In this document: in pieces, positions 9,348 through 21,138 of the stretch
Layout of the letters: every line of letters starts with the position of its first letter
How positions within the stretch are numbered: the first letter of the stretch is position 1
Assembly (NCBI GenBank): GCA_905221035.1
Contig: CAJNBP010000002.1
Location: 62,001 to 126,000 of the forward strand
Direction: 5' to 3'
Source: a bacterium
Lineage (GTDB): Bacteria; Bacillota; Bacilli; Lactobacillales; Streptococcaceae
Length of the DNA stretch: 64,000 bases
Translations under genes and position numbers: made by a program
Notes under the pieces: generated by a model
Told to the model about the DNA's origin: nothing
The model's input: only the letters and a program-made list of their open reading frames with translations
The model's database searches: none

Positions 9348-9431
9348 AATTTTGGAGAGATTAGAAAGCTGTTGAACCTTATAGACCAAACATAGGTTCT
9401 GACTTGCTTTTTAAATCGTCTCCAATTTTTT
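9348..9431 (+). other. Nested inverted repeat (terminator or small RNA-like element)
   Basis: An outer imperfect stem pairs TTGGAGAGATTAGAAAGC (left arm, about 9351-9369) with GCTTTTTAAATCGTCTCCAA (right arm, 9406-9425). An inner stem GAACCT(9374-9379)/AGGTTC(9394-9399) lies within it. The right arm runs into six T residues, so it can terminate the DUF1827 transcript, but it is larger than usual terminators here. Confidence 0.5.
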
Positions 9432-9466
9432 ATCTTGAGATCTTATCATACAAGATTTTATAGACA

Positions 9467-9520
9467 AATAATAAAAAGATTTGATTCTGCTTCTCACACA
9501 ATCAAATCTTTTTATTATTT
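9467..9520. terminator. Bidirectional terminator between DUF1827 gene and ezrA
   Basis: A perfect 20-bp stem, AATAATAAAAAGATTTGATT (9467-9486) against its complement at 9500-9519, with a 13-base loop. It abuts the ezrA stop codon. Confidence 0.85.
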
Positions 9521-11247
9521 TAGAAACGAATTGTCTCACGTGTTTTTTCATATGAAGTAACAAAGCGGTTGGTTACACCAGGCTCTGCCACTTCCAATGC
9601 TTGAGAAATCTTGTCAAATGAAGCATGGTAATCAAATTCTTTCTCAAAAATGTCCAAAGCTTCATTAAAGGCTTCTTGAATGCGCTCATCAAATGAGCGG
9701 TAACGGTTAGAATATTGTAAGAGTTGCTCTGTCAAGGTTGCATACTGAACAATATTATAAGTTTCCGTTTCTAAAGCTTCCATATCATTCGTCGCAATTT
9801 CCAAAACACGGTTAACTGACTCTATATTGACCAATTTTTGTTCTAATTCAGCCATTAAATCTTCCGTATTATTACTTGCTGTAAAGAATAACTTCAAGAA
9901 AGTTTGTGGAATACCAGGTAGGTTCCGTTTTTCCATATATCTCTTGATTGTATGGAGTCGATTAACATATACATTTGCCTTTTGACGTGCATTGATATCA
10001 TCTTTCTCAATTCGTGCAAGACGTTCACTAACTGAAATCTGTTCATCTTCAATCTCTTTAAGATTTTCCTGTAAAGATTCAAGATTTTCTTCAAGAATTG
10101 AATAAGCTTGAGTTGGTTCATCTTGATTTGAAGTTGCCTCAACAATAGCAGTCTCAAAGTTTTCTAATTCACCCTGTAAACGACGAACATGACTTGCATC
10201 TGACTCAGAAAGTAAATAGTTCTTACTCAAACGCTCAATATCTTCTATCAATAAAGCATTATTTTCCTTCATGTGTTGCAGATAAGTAGGAAGTGTTGCT
10301 ACTAAACCTTCTACCACTTTCTGTGCCGCAATTTCTCTTGTAAAGATATCGTAAAGTGCATTAATCTCTTCTTGGATTTGAGTATTTTCGTACTCGGCAT
10401 TATCCAATTCTAGTTTCGCAATATTCTCATGATTTTTCTTGAGAGCTTCATAAAGCAATTGGAAACGCGCTTCAATATCCGTTTCAGAAAAATGATAATT
10501 AGCATCTAAGAGCTTACGGTAACCATCTTCTAAATCTTCCAGCTGATCAGGTAGCTCTTTAGATAATGTTGTTACAACTGCTGGTATACGATCAACAATA
10601 TGTGTCAAAGCCAAGATATGATTTTCAGCATTATCCAAAATCACAGCAGCTTCTACTGGGTCACCAGACGAGTTTAAAGTTACAAACTGAGAAAACTCTG
10701 ATTGGATATTTTCCAATTGTTTTTCAATTTCAGACAAACCTTGGCCATATTCTTCAGAATGATCAGCAACTCGGTGTTGCAACTCTTCAAACAAGTCCAA
10801 GGTATGAAGAACACGACCACTATTTTTAGATTCTTGCTTCTCTAAGTCTGCCAAAGCATTGCGAATTTCAGCAATATCTTCTTCAATCAAGGTAATTTGG
10901 CTCTCGATTTGGTCAATTTGATGACTAGCCTTGAAAAAACGGAATGAATTGTTATAACCTTCTGCCTCGAAAAGATTATTTTCGATATCGGCAAAAGAGT
11001 TAAGAGATAGGTCAACCCATTTTTGGTTCCATTCACGGAAAGTCACCTGACTTTGTCCAATCAAGTGCATGTTTTTTACAGCTTCAACTTCATCATTAAC
11101 TGGAAGATTGTACAGCTCTTCTTTTTTCTCTTCTAAAATTGCTAATTTACTTTCATTGCGCTTCCTTACATAGATTGCGATAGCATAGGCAATGACCAAT
11201 AAAACTGCAACTGCAATTGTTAAATAAATTACTAGACTAGCAGACAT
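9520..11247 (-). CDS. ezrA: Septation ring formation regulator EzrA
   Basis: EzrA is a membrane-anchored, spectrin-like protein that binds FtsZ and helps place and link the division ring to septal wall synthesis. The 575-residue protein has one N-terminal membrane helix (LVIYLTIAVAVLLVIAYAI, residues ~5-24), then a long alpha-helical coiled-coil region in the cytoplasm. Its length equals the known pneumococcal protein. I take the ATG at 11247 (MSASLVIY) with AAGGAG upstream; the earlier in-frame codons belong to the leader. It follows gyrB by 81 bases, as third gene of HAD-gyrB-ezrA. Confidence 0.96.
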   Translation of the reverse strand: MSASLVIYLTIAVAVLLVIAYAIAIYVRKRNESKLAILEEKKEELYNLPVNDEVEAVKNMHLIGQSQVTFREWNQKWVDLSLNSFADIENNLFEAEGYNNSFRFFKASHQIDQIESQITLIEEDIAEIRNALADLEKQESKNSGRVLHTLDLFEELQHRVADHSEEYGQGLSEIEKQLENIQSEFSQFVTLNSSGDPVEAAVILDNAENHILALTHIVDRIPAVVTTLSKELPDQLEDLEDGYRKLLDANYHFSETDIEARFQLLYEALKKNHENIAKLELDNAEYENTQIQEEINALYDIFTREIAAQKVVEGLVATLPTYLQHMKENNALLIEDIERLSKNYLLSESDASHVRRLQGELENFETAIVEATSNQDEPTQAYSILEENLESLQENLKEIEDEQISVSERLARIEKDDINARQKANVYVNRLHTIKRYMEKRNLPGIPQTFLKLFFTASNNTEDLMAELEQKLVNIESVNRVLEIATNDMEALETETYNIVQYATLTEQLLQYSNRYRSFDERIQEAFNEALDIFEKEFDYHASFDKISQALEVAEPGVTNRFVTSYEKTRETIRF

Positions 11248-11328
11248 ATTAAACTCCTTTTTTACTTGAAACAATCGTAATGATTATATCATATTTTTTA
11301 GACCAAGGGAACTACTTCTCCCGATTTT

Positions 11329-13853
<2,525 letters not shown>

Positions 13854-13860
13854 AGCTTTC

Positions 13861-13869
13861 ATTATACCA
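13861..13869 (-). promoter_or_regulatory. Extended -10 promoter of HAD-gyrB, leaderless arrangement
   Basis: TGGTATAAT on the minus strand is followed after 7 bases (GAAAGCT) by the ATG at 13853. Transcription should begin at or next to the A of the ATG. Confidence 0.55.
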
Positions 13870-13913
13870 TTTTTTCGTTAAAAAAGCGATGATTTCCCTG
13901 AGTTTTCCACATA

Positions 13914-13940
13914 AAAAAACGAGAGGTTAACTCCCGTTTT
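13914..13940 (-). terminator. Terminator after the DJ-1/PfpI gene
   Basis: AAAACGGGAG-ttaac-CTCTCGTTTTTTT hairpin on the minus strand, overlapping the stop codon of the 13939-14493 gene. Confidence 0.7.
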
Positions 13941-14493
13941 ACTGATTTTTACCAAAAACATCTCGATAGAGCATTCCTGTTCGTAAACTCTCTGCGTCTC
14001 CTCCTAATTGCTCTACCAACTCGTAGGCAAAGGCAAGAGCTGTCGAGGGACCTCGACTGGTTGTCAAATGACCATCTACCACTACTGTTTCCTTAACGTA
14101 TTGACCATCAAGGATTTGCTCTTGAACACCATCATAACAAGTAAACTTCTTGTTTTTCAATACTCCAGCTTGATTGAGGGCAATTGGCGCTGCACAAATG
14201 GCTGCCAATTTCTTTCCTTTTTGCTCGAAGCTTTGCAATTCTTGAATCAAGGCCTGATTGTCACGCAAATGTGCAGAACCAGGCATCCCTCCAGGAAGGA
14301 CAATCATGTCATAGTCTGATAAATCACCATCAAAGACACGATCTGCTCTGACTTGGATTGCGTGCGAACCCGTTACTTGCTCTTCAAAACTAACCATATC
14401 ACAAGTAATATTGGCACGACGCAAAACATCTACAACTGTCAAAGCTTCAATTTCTTCAAAGCCCTGAGCTAACATAACGGCTACTTTAACCAT
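13939..14493 (-). CDS. DJ-1/PfpI family protein (ThiJ/YajL-like)
   Basis: A 184-residue cytosolic flavodoxin-like protein of the DJ-1/ThiJ/PfpI superfamily, often annotated as 4-methyl-5(b-hydroxyethyl)-thiazole monophosphate biosynthesis protein. The opening MVKVAVMLAQGFEEIEALTV includes the conserved Glu; the nucleophilic-elbow Cys lies in KKLAAICAAPIALNQAG near residue 100. YajL-type members are linked to protein deglycation or chaperoning in oxidative stress, but the substrate here is unknown. It starts 10 bases after the rodA stop codon, so it is probably the last gene of dinG-rodA-DJ1. Confidence 0.87.
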   Translation of the reverse strand: MVKVAVMLAQGFEEIEALTVVDVLRRANITCDMVSFEEQVTGSHAIQVRADRVFDGDLSDYDMIVLPGGMPGSAHLRDNQALIQELQSFEQKGKKLAAICAAPIALNQAGVLKNKKFTCYDGVQEQILDGQYVKETVVVDGHLTTSRGPSTALAFAYELVEQLGGDAESLRTGMLYRDVFGKNQ

Positions 14494-14503
14494 GATTTTC
14501 TCC

Positions 14504-15727
14504 TTATTTGATTCGTTTTAATACAACCTTTTTCCGCTTGAATCGGACTTTTCCACTCTTTTCTTCAGCTAGATTTGTTTGATAACTCATCGATAAAAGC
14601 AAGCCAACACCGATCAAATTACTGATAATCGCCGATCCCCCTTGTGAAATGAAAGGCAGTGGAATCCCGGTCAAAGGAAGCAAGCCCGTCACAGCACCGA
14701 TATTTTCAAAGATGTGAAAGAGCAACATCATAATCAAGCCAGTGGAAATATAGGTGTAGAACTGGTTATTTGATTTAAGAGTAATCTTCAACATACGGTA
14801 AATCAGCATGAGGTAAAGAGCAATAACAAGGACAGAGCCAATAAAGCCAAAATCTTCTGCGATAACCGTGAAAATCATATCCGACTCACGAACTGGAATA
14901 AGCAGATTCGAAGCATTAAACCCCTGACCAAATAAGCCACCGCTCCCAATGGCAATCTGTCCTTGAGCCTGTTGGTAAGTAGTTGTTTGAGCAAAGTCAA
15001 AGGGATTGAGCCAAGCCAAGATACGATTGATTTGGTAGGTCGGCATCCCTAATTGATGGAGAAAAGCCCTTCCGTCCTTGCTGATAAAAATAGCTAAGAA
15101 TCCAGCAATTCCTGTTACAGCAGTCACAAATACTGGAATAATAATTTTCCAAGAAATCCCTGATAGTAAGACGATTCCTGAGAAGATGGCCACAAAAACC
15201 AAAGCCGTCCCCAAGTCACTTTGAAGTGCCAAAAGAACTAGGACTGGAATGGTAAAGAGAATCATCCAGAAAATCAACAAGAAATCCAGCGGAACTGTGC
15301 GCTTCCATTCCTTATGTTTTTTGGTAAATTGCACAATGACACGGGCCAACATGAGGATATAAGATATCTTCATAAATTCTGACGGCTGGAACAAGGTGAT
15401 TCCATTAACCGAAATCCAGTTTTTTGCACCCGTTGATGCAACCAAGCTTGGATTATAAAAGACAATAGGCAGAACCATGAGTACCAAGCCTAAAATATAT
15501 AGAAAAGGGGTCACCTTCCAAAGAAATTCTGTATTAAAGAGCATGACCACAAAACCAATCACAAGCCCCAAGGCAATCCATGCGACCTGCTGCCCTAAAA
15601 TGGGTAAAATATTGTTTGGATAATCATGACTAACAGCTATATAGATAGCCACCACGCCAATAACCAGTAGGAAAAATACTGGCAGGAGCAAACTATAATC
15701 GACTCTAGAGTCGAGAGAACGTTTCAT
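14504..15727 (-). CDS. rodA: SEDS peptidoglycan polymerase RodA/FtsW family
   Basis: A 407-residue polytopic membrane protein of the SEDS family, which polymerises glycan strands from lipid II together with a class B penicillin-binding protein. About ten hydrophobic spans are evident. Family signatures include QPSEFMKISYILMLAR near 117, ALQSDLGTALVFVAIFSGIV near 168, the catalytic-region YQINRILAWLNPFDF near 230 and PLTGIPLPFISQGGSAIISN near 345. The neighbourhood (dinG upstream, DJ-1 gene downstream) matches the pneumococcal rodA locus rather than ftsW. The tail is very basic (KVRFKRKKVVLKRIK). Confidence 0.9.
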   Translation of the reverse strand: MKRSLDSRVDYSLLLPVFFLLVIGVVAIYIAVSHDYPNNILPILGQQVAWIALGLVIGFVVMLFNTEFLWKVTPFLYILGLVLMVLPIVFYNPSLVASTGAKNWISVNGITLFQPSEFMKISYILMLARVIVQFTKKHKEWKRTVPLDFLLIFWMILFTIPVLVLLALQSDLGTALVFVAIFSGIVLLSGISWKIIIPVFVTAVTGIAGFLAIFISKDGRAFLHQLGMPTYQINRILAWLNPFDFAQTTTYQQAQGQIAIGSGGLFGQGFNASNLLIPVRESDMIFTVIAEDFGFIGSVLVIALYLMLIYRMLKITLKSNNQFYTYISTGLIMMLLFHIFENIGAVTGLLPLTGIPLPFISQGGSAIISNLIGVGLLLSMSYQTNLAEEKSGKVRFKRKKVVLKRIK

Positions 15728-15763
15728 ATATACTAACCTTATACTTTCATACTATACTATTTA

Positions 15764-18214
15764 TCAAAGTTCATTTAAAAATCTATCAATAGCCTCATTA
15801 ATTTCAGATTGAGCTATCGTTGTAATACTCGCTTCTTTTGCTAGAGAAGTCACTATTTGCTTGCCGTATCGTTTTCCGACCATTCTTCTATCCAGAATGA
15901 GGGTTAAAGAACGTTGGTGTTCGCGTCTCATACTTCTTCCCAAGGCCTGTTTTAAACGAATAATAGCCATTGGCAATTGATAATCATCAAAGGCATTTTT
16001 CCCTTCTTGAATTAGTTCCTGATTGATCTTTTTCGTCAAGGGCTCTTGGGGATTTTGAAAGGGAAGTCTCGGTACAACTTGAATCACAAAAGGATGGCTT
16101 GAAAAATCGACTCCTTCCCAGAAGCTTGCTGCACCAAGCAGGATTTGTTGTTCTCCTTTTTCAAAGCGTTTCTTCAGTTGATGAACATCGCCATTTTTAT
16201 ATTGGGCCAGATGGCTAACTGGAAGTAAATCCGATACTGCTAGAAGCATGTCTTTGGCAGTAAAGAGAACCAAAATCGGTTGTTGGAAAACTTGAACATC
16301 CATCAGCAAATCAGCTACCTCCTTAGCATAGACTTCTAAGGAAGTTTCTGTTACTAGAGGAAAATCTTTGATCAAGACCACTTCTTGATCCTGTTTTTTA
16401 TTAGATTCAATCTTGACAAATCTGGCTTCAGGGTAACCTAAAAGGTCTGCCAAAGAAACTCTCTGACTAATCTCAAGAGTAGCCGACACTCCCAAGACTT
16501 GACATGAATCAGGCACTAAAGAAGATAGAAGAATACGGCCTGATTTTGTAGAAGAAATCTGAATTTTCTTTTGACTCGTTTCAGTTGCTTCAAGCCAGTA
16601 ATCACCTTCAGCCGTAAAATAGCGAACCAGTTCCTCAAAGCCTTCTACCTCTAATTCTGAAAAATACTGGTGGAGATTGGCCAGAGAATCTACGATATTT
16701 TTCCTAGTTTTTCCAGACTGAAATTGTTCTATCAAGTAAAGACACTCAAAGCGAATACTTTCTAATATTCGTTGTTGAATCCTATTTTCTTCTCCTACTA
16801 AAGCCTTATCAACTAAATCAATAATAGACTGGATATCGTAGGTATGTTGAAGCAGATTTTCTAGGGCCAACAAAACTTTTTGGACTTCATCAATAATCAA
16901 TAAACGGTCACTAACAAATTCAGGATTATCTTCAAGTCTGGTTACCAGATAGGCATGATTGGTCACCAAAAGCTTGCAGGCTTGTGCCCTTTCTTGACTA
17001 CGTTTCCAAAAATCTTCTGTTACAAATAAACTTTTAGAAGATAACTTTCCATCATGACGAAAGTCTCTTAGAAAATGTTGGTAACGGTAGAGTTGACCAA
17101 TCTCATCCAAATCCCCGGTTTCTGTCTCTGTCAGCCAAACCAAGAGTTGCATTTTAAAGCGTCTAAATAAGCGATTTTCATCATTTTCCTGCAAGGAACG
17201 ATAAAAGGCATCCAACTTCAGGTAATTTTGTGGTCCCTTTAAAGAATGAATATCTGTATGGAACACCTCTTTAAGACATTTGCCTTCTTCTTCCATAATT
17301 TGATTTTGAAGAATCTTTGTCGGAACGCTAAGAACAATCTGACGCTCTTTTACTTGGGACAAAGCGGGTAAGAGATAACCATAAGTTTTCCCAATTCCTG
17401 TCGGCGCTTGAATTAATGATACAGGCTCATCCTTCAATAGCAAACCAACCTCTTTAGCAAAACTTTCTTGCTTCTCCCTGACTTCAAGGTTCAACAGAGA
17501 AATATTCTTAGAAAAATCTTGAGATAATTTTCGTGGCTCATTTGGGGTTGCAGGTTTCTTGAAATATAGCCCTTGAACTTCGACCAAGTCTGGAGAAGTC
17601 AGGATAGATTGGTTGCGAAAAATTTCCTCAATAACCAGATAAGACTCATATAAGAGAGCATCAGCCATTTCCAGCAAGCGTTCTAAAAGACCTTTAGGAA
17701 GTTGGGCCATCTTTTCTCGTAAAAAAAGAAGTAATTCCGCAGTAGCTTGGGCATCTGAAAGGGCTGTGTGGGCGTGTTTTAGAGGAATTCCTAATTCTCG
17801 ACACAAAATCGGCAAACTATATTTTTCCAGTTCAGGGAAAAAGACCTGGGCCAATTCGACCGTGTCAACACGAGGATTTCTTAGTTCATAGCCTTCAAAA
17901 AATAAATTTTCCGCCAAGAGATTGGCGTCAAACTGAACATTGTGGGCTACAAAAATCCCATCCTCCACCAAGTCAAAGATTTTTCTGGCAACTTGCGAAA
18001 AATCAGGTGCTTGCGCCAGACGTTGGTCTGTCAATCCTGTCAGTTCTTTGATATGAGCATCCAAGGGTTCATGGGGATTGACATCAGTCGTATAGTGATC
18101 GACGATTTTCCCATCCTCAATCACAACAATTCCCACTTGGATAATTTTAGCCTTACTACCTGTGCTAGTTGCCTCTAAATCCACCACAACATAGCGATTA
18201 CCAATCGTTTTCAT
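15764..18214 (-). CDS. dinG: DinG-type 3'-5' exonuclease / helicase-like protein
   Basis: An 816-residue Gram-positive DinG. The N-terminal ~170 residues are a DEDD exonuclease like the polymerase III epsilon subunit (VVVDLEATSTGSKAKIIQVG near 9; HNVQFDANLLAENL near 93; HTALSDAQATAELL near 150). The rest is an XPD-like helicase module with Walker A QAPTGIGKTYGYLLP near 265 and a Walker B variant IIDEVQKVL near 450. No four-cysteine Fe-S cluster is apparent, as in Staphylococcus DinG, which acts as an exonuclease rather than a helicase. An extended -10 box lies 8 bases before the ATG. rodA follows after 36 bases. Confidence 0.92.
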   Translation of the reverse strand: MKTIGNRYVVVDLEATSTGSKAKIIQVGIVVIEDGKIVDHYTTDVNPHEPLDAHIKELTGLTDQRLAQAPDFSQVARKIFDLVEDGIFVAHNVQFDANLLAENLFFEGYELRNPRVDTVELAQVFFPELEKYSLPILCRELGIPLKHAHTALSDAQATAELLLFLREKMAQLPKGLLERLLEMADALLYESYLVIEEIFRNQSILTSPDLVEVQGLYFKKPATPNEPRKLSQDFSKNISLLNLEVREKQESFAKEVGLLLKDEPVSLIQAPTGIGKTYGYLLPALSQVKERQIVLSVPTKILQNQIMEEEGKCLKEVFHTDIHSLKGPQNYLKLDAFYRSLQENDENRLFRRFKMQLLVWLTETETGDLDEIGQLYRYQHFLRDFRHDGKLSSKSLFVTEDFWKRSQERAQACKLLVTNHAYLVTRLEDNPEFVSDRLLIIDEVQKVLLALENLLQHTYDIQSIIDLVDKALVGEENRIQQRILESIRFECLYLIEQFQSGKTRKNIVDSLANLHQYFSELEVEGFEELVRYFTAEGDYWLEATETSQKKIQISSTKSGRILLSSLVPDSCQVLGVSATLEISQRVSLADLLGYPEARFVKIESNKKQDQEVVLIKDFPLVTETSLEVYAKEVADLLMDVQVFQQPILVLFTAKDMLLAVSDLLPVSHLAQYKNGDVHQLKKRFEKGEQQILLGAASFWEGVDFSSHPFVIQVVPRLPFQNPQEPLTKKINQELIQEGKNAFDDYQLPMAIIRLKQALGRSMRREHQRSLTLILDRRMVGKRYGKQIVTSLAKEASITTIAQSEINEAIDRFLNEL

Positions 18215-18222
18215 TATAAAAA

Positions 18223-18231
18223 ATTATACCA
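18223..18231 (-). promoter_or_regulatory. Extended -10 promoter of dinG, leaderless arrangement
   Basis: TGGTATAAT on the minus strand, 8 bases (TTTTTATA) before the ATG at 18214. No Shine-Dalgarno sequence can fit on such a transcript. Confidence 0.55.
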
Positions 18232-18358
18232 AAAAAAGGGCCATTTGGCATCTGCAAACATGGGATAATTTTCAAACTCAAGGACGCTACTTAGCTTAAA
18301 AATCCTATCAAATAGAGTATCCTAGCCTGCTAATTTTTTGAAAATATTGGAGAATAAG

Positions 18359-18398
18359 AAAAAATGAGAGAAGAAATGTTTGCATCTTCCTTCTCTCA
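18359..18398 (-). terminator. Terminator after the U32 gene
   Basis: TGAGAGAAGGAAGA ... TCTTCTCTCA stem followed by TTTTTT on the minus strand. Confidence 0.75.
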
Positions 18399-18412
18399 AC
18401 TATCCATTTACT

Positions 18413-19342
18413 TTATTTAACCATATCAGGATCGTAATCATAAAATCCTGTATCAAGGAAACGGTTTTTAGGGTGTAACTTGCGCACTTCTTCATCCAGC
18501 AAGAAGGCTTGGTCATGGCTAAAGTTGCCCTCTTGAATCAAGCTACGCGCTTGGATAAAGAGTTTTGCAATCTCAACAAAGTTTTGTCCCGGAGTGTAAA
18601 GTCCTTCTAATTTCCAGTGAGTAAAGCCATGCTCTACCAATTCTGTCAATTTGGTCATCAAATCAAGGTCATTGTTGGCAAAGATGTGAGTACCATGATT
18701 GTCTTCAAAAATGGAATAGTGGCTCTCTGGGTCACTTGGCTCAGCCAAGAAGAGGTCACGCTTGCGAGTCTTTTCATCATCGATATGCGTAAAGTTATAG
18801 TAGTTTTGCAAGAGCGGACGTTTAGAATGATGGATGACACTAGCACCATAAACCAAAACTTCGGCAGGAATTTCCAAAATCTCTGGCATTTTAAAAAGTT
18901 CAGCTGATGGAATTTCACGCGCCAAAACAGCCTCAGATGCGCCAGCCTTTTGTCCCCAGAAGTTAATCTGACGACTGCTAGTCACCATTGTAGAAGCATC
19001 GTAGATAGTCTTAAATGAATAACCATCGCGGTTGACTACGTAAAAAACGCCTGCATCCCCAATCGTAATGTAGTCTGTCTTGATTTCTTCCAAAAAGTCT
19101 AAGAAAGGCTTGATACGGTCCATCATATCTTGGTGCATGAGGGCATTGACCGCAACAATCAATTCCTTACCAGCATCATGAACCAGCTTAGCGATTTCAC
19201 GCAATTGGTCATGACTAAAGGTTGTTGGCAGACGAAGGCCAAAATCTTTCTCACCGACATAGATACGGTCTACGCCAGCTTCGAGTAGTTGTTCAACTTG
19301 TTCAATACTTTCAGCAGTTGCTGTAATGATAATCTTTTCCAT
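18413..19342 (-). CDS. Peptidase U32 family protein
   Basis: A 309-residue member of the U32 family. Short Gram-positive members of this type are related to TrhP, which helps hydroxylate U34 of tRNAs, rather than being proven proteases. It has the TIM-barrel-like start MEKIIITATAESIEQVEQLL with GVDRIYVGEKDFGLR, and the conserved FKTIYDASTMVTSSRQINF and VYGASVIHHSKRPLLQNY segments. The longer U32 paralogue that usually accompanies it in Bacillus is not in this window. The ATG follows an extended -10 box by only 7 bases, so the mRNA may be leaderless. Confidence 0.85.
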   Translation of the reverse strand: MEKIIITATAESIEQVEQLLEAGVDRIYVGEKDFGLRLPTTFSHDQLREIAKLVHDAGKELIVAVNALMHQDMMDRIKPFLDFLEEIKTDYITIGDAGVFYVVNRDGYSFKTIYDASTMVTSSRQINFWGQKAGASEAVLAREIPSAELFKMPEILEIPAEVLVYGASVIHHSKRPLLQNYYNFTHIDDEKTRKRDLFLAEPSDPESHYSIFEDNHGTHIFANNDLDLMTKLTELVEHGFTHWKLEGLYTPGQNFVEIAKLFIQARSLIQEGNFSHDQAFLLDEEVRKLHPKNRFLDTGFYDYDPDMVK

Positions 19343-19349
19343 AAGAAAA

Positions 19350-19358
19350 ATTATACCA
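19350..19358 (-). promoter_or_regulatory. Extended -10 promoter of the U32 gene, leaderless arrangement
   Basis: TGGTATAAT on the minus strand, 7 bases (TTTTCTT) before the ATG at 19342. The geometry is the same as upstream of the HAD gene. Confidence 0.55.
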
Positions 19359-19481
19359 CATTTCTGGAAAATCAGCTATTCTTTAAAAATGAAAAGGGAC
19401 TTTATTCTTATTGTAACCTTTCTGTAATAATTCTCTGCTGAAAAAATGATAAAATAGGTATGTACTGTTAAGGAGAGAATA

Positions 19482-19769
19482 ATGCCCGTAAGAAAATTAC
19501 AGTCCTATGAGGTAGACTATCAAGAAGAATTAAGCCAACAAGTTCCTCGCTATCAAGATTATACACCTGAAGCGCAATCTGATGCCAATCTCAAGGAAAT
19601 CCTATTTTTTGTTAATATCGCTGTTTTTTGTATCTGTATTGCTATCTTTAGTTTTATCTTTTTAGCATTAAAATTATCAACTGCTCTTGCCTTTGCCGCA
19701 GCAATCGGATCCAGCTTACTTGTCTTAAAAGTTCAACGAACTATTATCAAACGAAAACGTAGAAGATAA
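19482..19769 (+). CDS. Small membrane protein, DUF3270-like
   Basis: A 95-residue protein. The first ~40 residues are polar and acidic, followed by two hydrophobic spans (about 41-63, ILFFVNIAVFCICIAIFSFI, and about 66-82, LSTALAFAAAIGSSLLVL) and a very basic C-terminus (IIKRKRRR). This layout predicts two membrane helices with both ends in the cytoplasm. It resembles streptococcal DUF3270 proteins, function unknown. AAGGAG precedes the ATG. It converges on ciaH and shares a bidirectional terminator with it. Confidence 0.8.
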   Translation: MPVRKLQSYEVDYQEELSQQVPRYQDYTPEAQSDANLKEILFFVNIAVFCICIAIFSFIFLALKLSTALAFAAAIGSSLLVLKVQRTIIKRKRRR

Positions 19770-19773
19770 ATCC

Positions 19774-19806
19774 AAAATATCGCTCCATCCGGAGCGATAT
19801 TTTTTA
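19774..19806. terminator. Bidirectional terminator between the DUF3270-like gene and ciaH
   Basis: Perfect stem AATATCGCTCC / GGAGCGATATT with a 3-4 base loop and A/T runs on both sides. Confidence 0.85.
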
Positions 19807-21138
19807 TTTTTTCTTTTTAGATGGTGTGTGGATGGCAATCTTCACTTCAAAGATTGTTCCCTTTGGTTTATTATCTTTAACAGTAATGGTTCCTTTTAGG
19901 GCATCTACAATTTGTTTGGCTAGGGATAATCCTAAACCAAAACCGCCTTTTTGCCGGGTTCTAGCCTTGTCGACTCGATAAAAACGATCAAAAATTTTCT
20001 TCTTATCTTCTGTCGAAATACCGACTCCATTATCAGAAACCAGTAAATACAGATTGCGATCGGTCGCCGAGATAAGAAAATCAATTTCACCATCCTCTTC
20101 AGTATACTTGACAGCATTATCAAATAGGATAGTCATCAACTGCTTCAAGAGAAGCTGGTCTGTGACAATCGTTCGATGGATGCGATTTTCAAAACGGAAG
20201 ACACGGTCATTTTCCGAAGCAATCATCTCATAATTAGTGAAAGTCGTGTTAAAAAAGCTAGTTGGAACTTCTGCAAGTTCCGGCTTAATCCCGTCATCTC
20301 TCCGAGCTAAGTTCAACAAGTTTGTCGTCAAAAAACGCATATTTCGGACTTCTTCCAAACTCGATGCAATGCTTTCACTCACATCCATAATGGTAGCTTC
20401 TGGCTTCCGGAAAAGGGTCTCTAAACGATTTTGCAAAACCGCAAGTGGAGTTCGTAACTCATGACTGGCATTTTCCACAAAGGACTGCTGCTTCTGCATG
20501 CTCTCAAGCAGGGGCCGAACACTGACTCGAGCTAGATAGAGACTGGCAATCAAAGACAAAATCCAGAAACTAGCCATCACAACCACAATCAGTTGCTCAT
20601 GCTTTTGACTGGCCTGCTCCAACTGACTGGTATTAATCAAGACAGCCGCATACTTGATATTGGTTGAAACCGAACTGATATTCGTTTCCATCAAAATCAT
20701 GCGATAGATTTCTTCCTGTCCATAGCTATTAAAAACCTTAATTTGATAGATATGGCCTAGTTCTTTCTTCTCTAGCTTAATCTTATCCAATCCCAAAAAT
20801 CGATTTCCAGAAAGGAGCTGGGTAAAATTCTTATCAAAAAGAATGACCTCCGTATTGGAACTGACATTGGGTTTTATCTCCGTCTTGCTAGTATCTGTAG
20901 CGGCATTCTCTAAATCTTTAATCTCTTCTGTCGCCCTATTTACCGCAAGCTGAATAACTGCCTGAGGATTATTACTCAAGCCATGGAGCGTATCATCCAC
21001 CGAAGTATAGAGACTCGAATGCATGACCTGCAAAATAATCAGAGTCATGGTAGAGAAAATCAGGGTAAAGACACCAAAGTTGCGGATAAAGTAACTAAAG
21101 TCATCCGCATACCATGTTTTTTTTAGTTTACTGAACAT
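19804..21138 (-). CDS. ciaH: Sensor histidine kinase CiaH
   Basis: CiaH is the membrane sensor of the CiaRH two-component system, which affects beta-lactam tolerance, competence and autolysis in pneumococcus. The 444-residue protein has an N-terminal membrane helix (~20-42), an extracytoplasmic domain (~43-180), a second helix ([19 protein letters not shown]) and the kinase core. The core shows the H box [18 protein letters not shown] near 225, N box [15 protein letters not shown]1 [12 protein letters not shown] and G2 [13 protein letters not shown]. Its start overlaps the end of ciaR by 11 bases, so translation is coupled. Confidence 0.97.
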   Translation of the reverse strand: MFSKLKKTWYADDFSYFIRNFGVFTLIFSTMTLIILQVMHSSLYTSVDDTLHGLSNNPQAVIQLAVNRATEEIKDLENAATDTSKTEIKPNVSSNTEVILFDKNFTQLLSGNRFLGLDKIKLEKKELGHIYQIKVFNSYGQEEIYRMILMETNISSVSTNIKYAAVLINTSQLEQASQKHEQLIVVVMASFWILSLIASLYLARVSVRPLLESMQKQQSFVENASHELRTPLAVLQNRLETLFRKPEATIMDVSESIASSLEEVRNMRFLTTNLLNLARRDDGIKPELAEVPTSFFNTTFTNYEMIASENDRVFRFENRIHRTIVTDQLLLKQLMTILFDNAVKYTEEDGEIDFLISATDRNLYLLVSDNGVGISTEDKKKIFDRFYRVDKARTRQKGGFGLGLSLAKQIVDALKGTITVKDNKPKGTIFEVKIAIHTPSKKKK

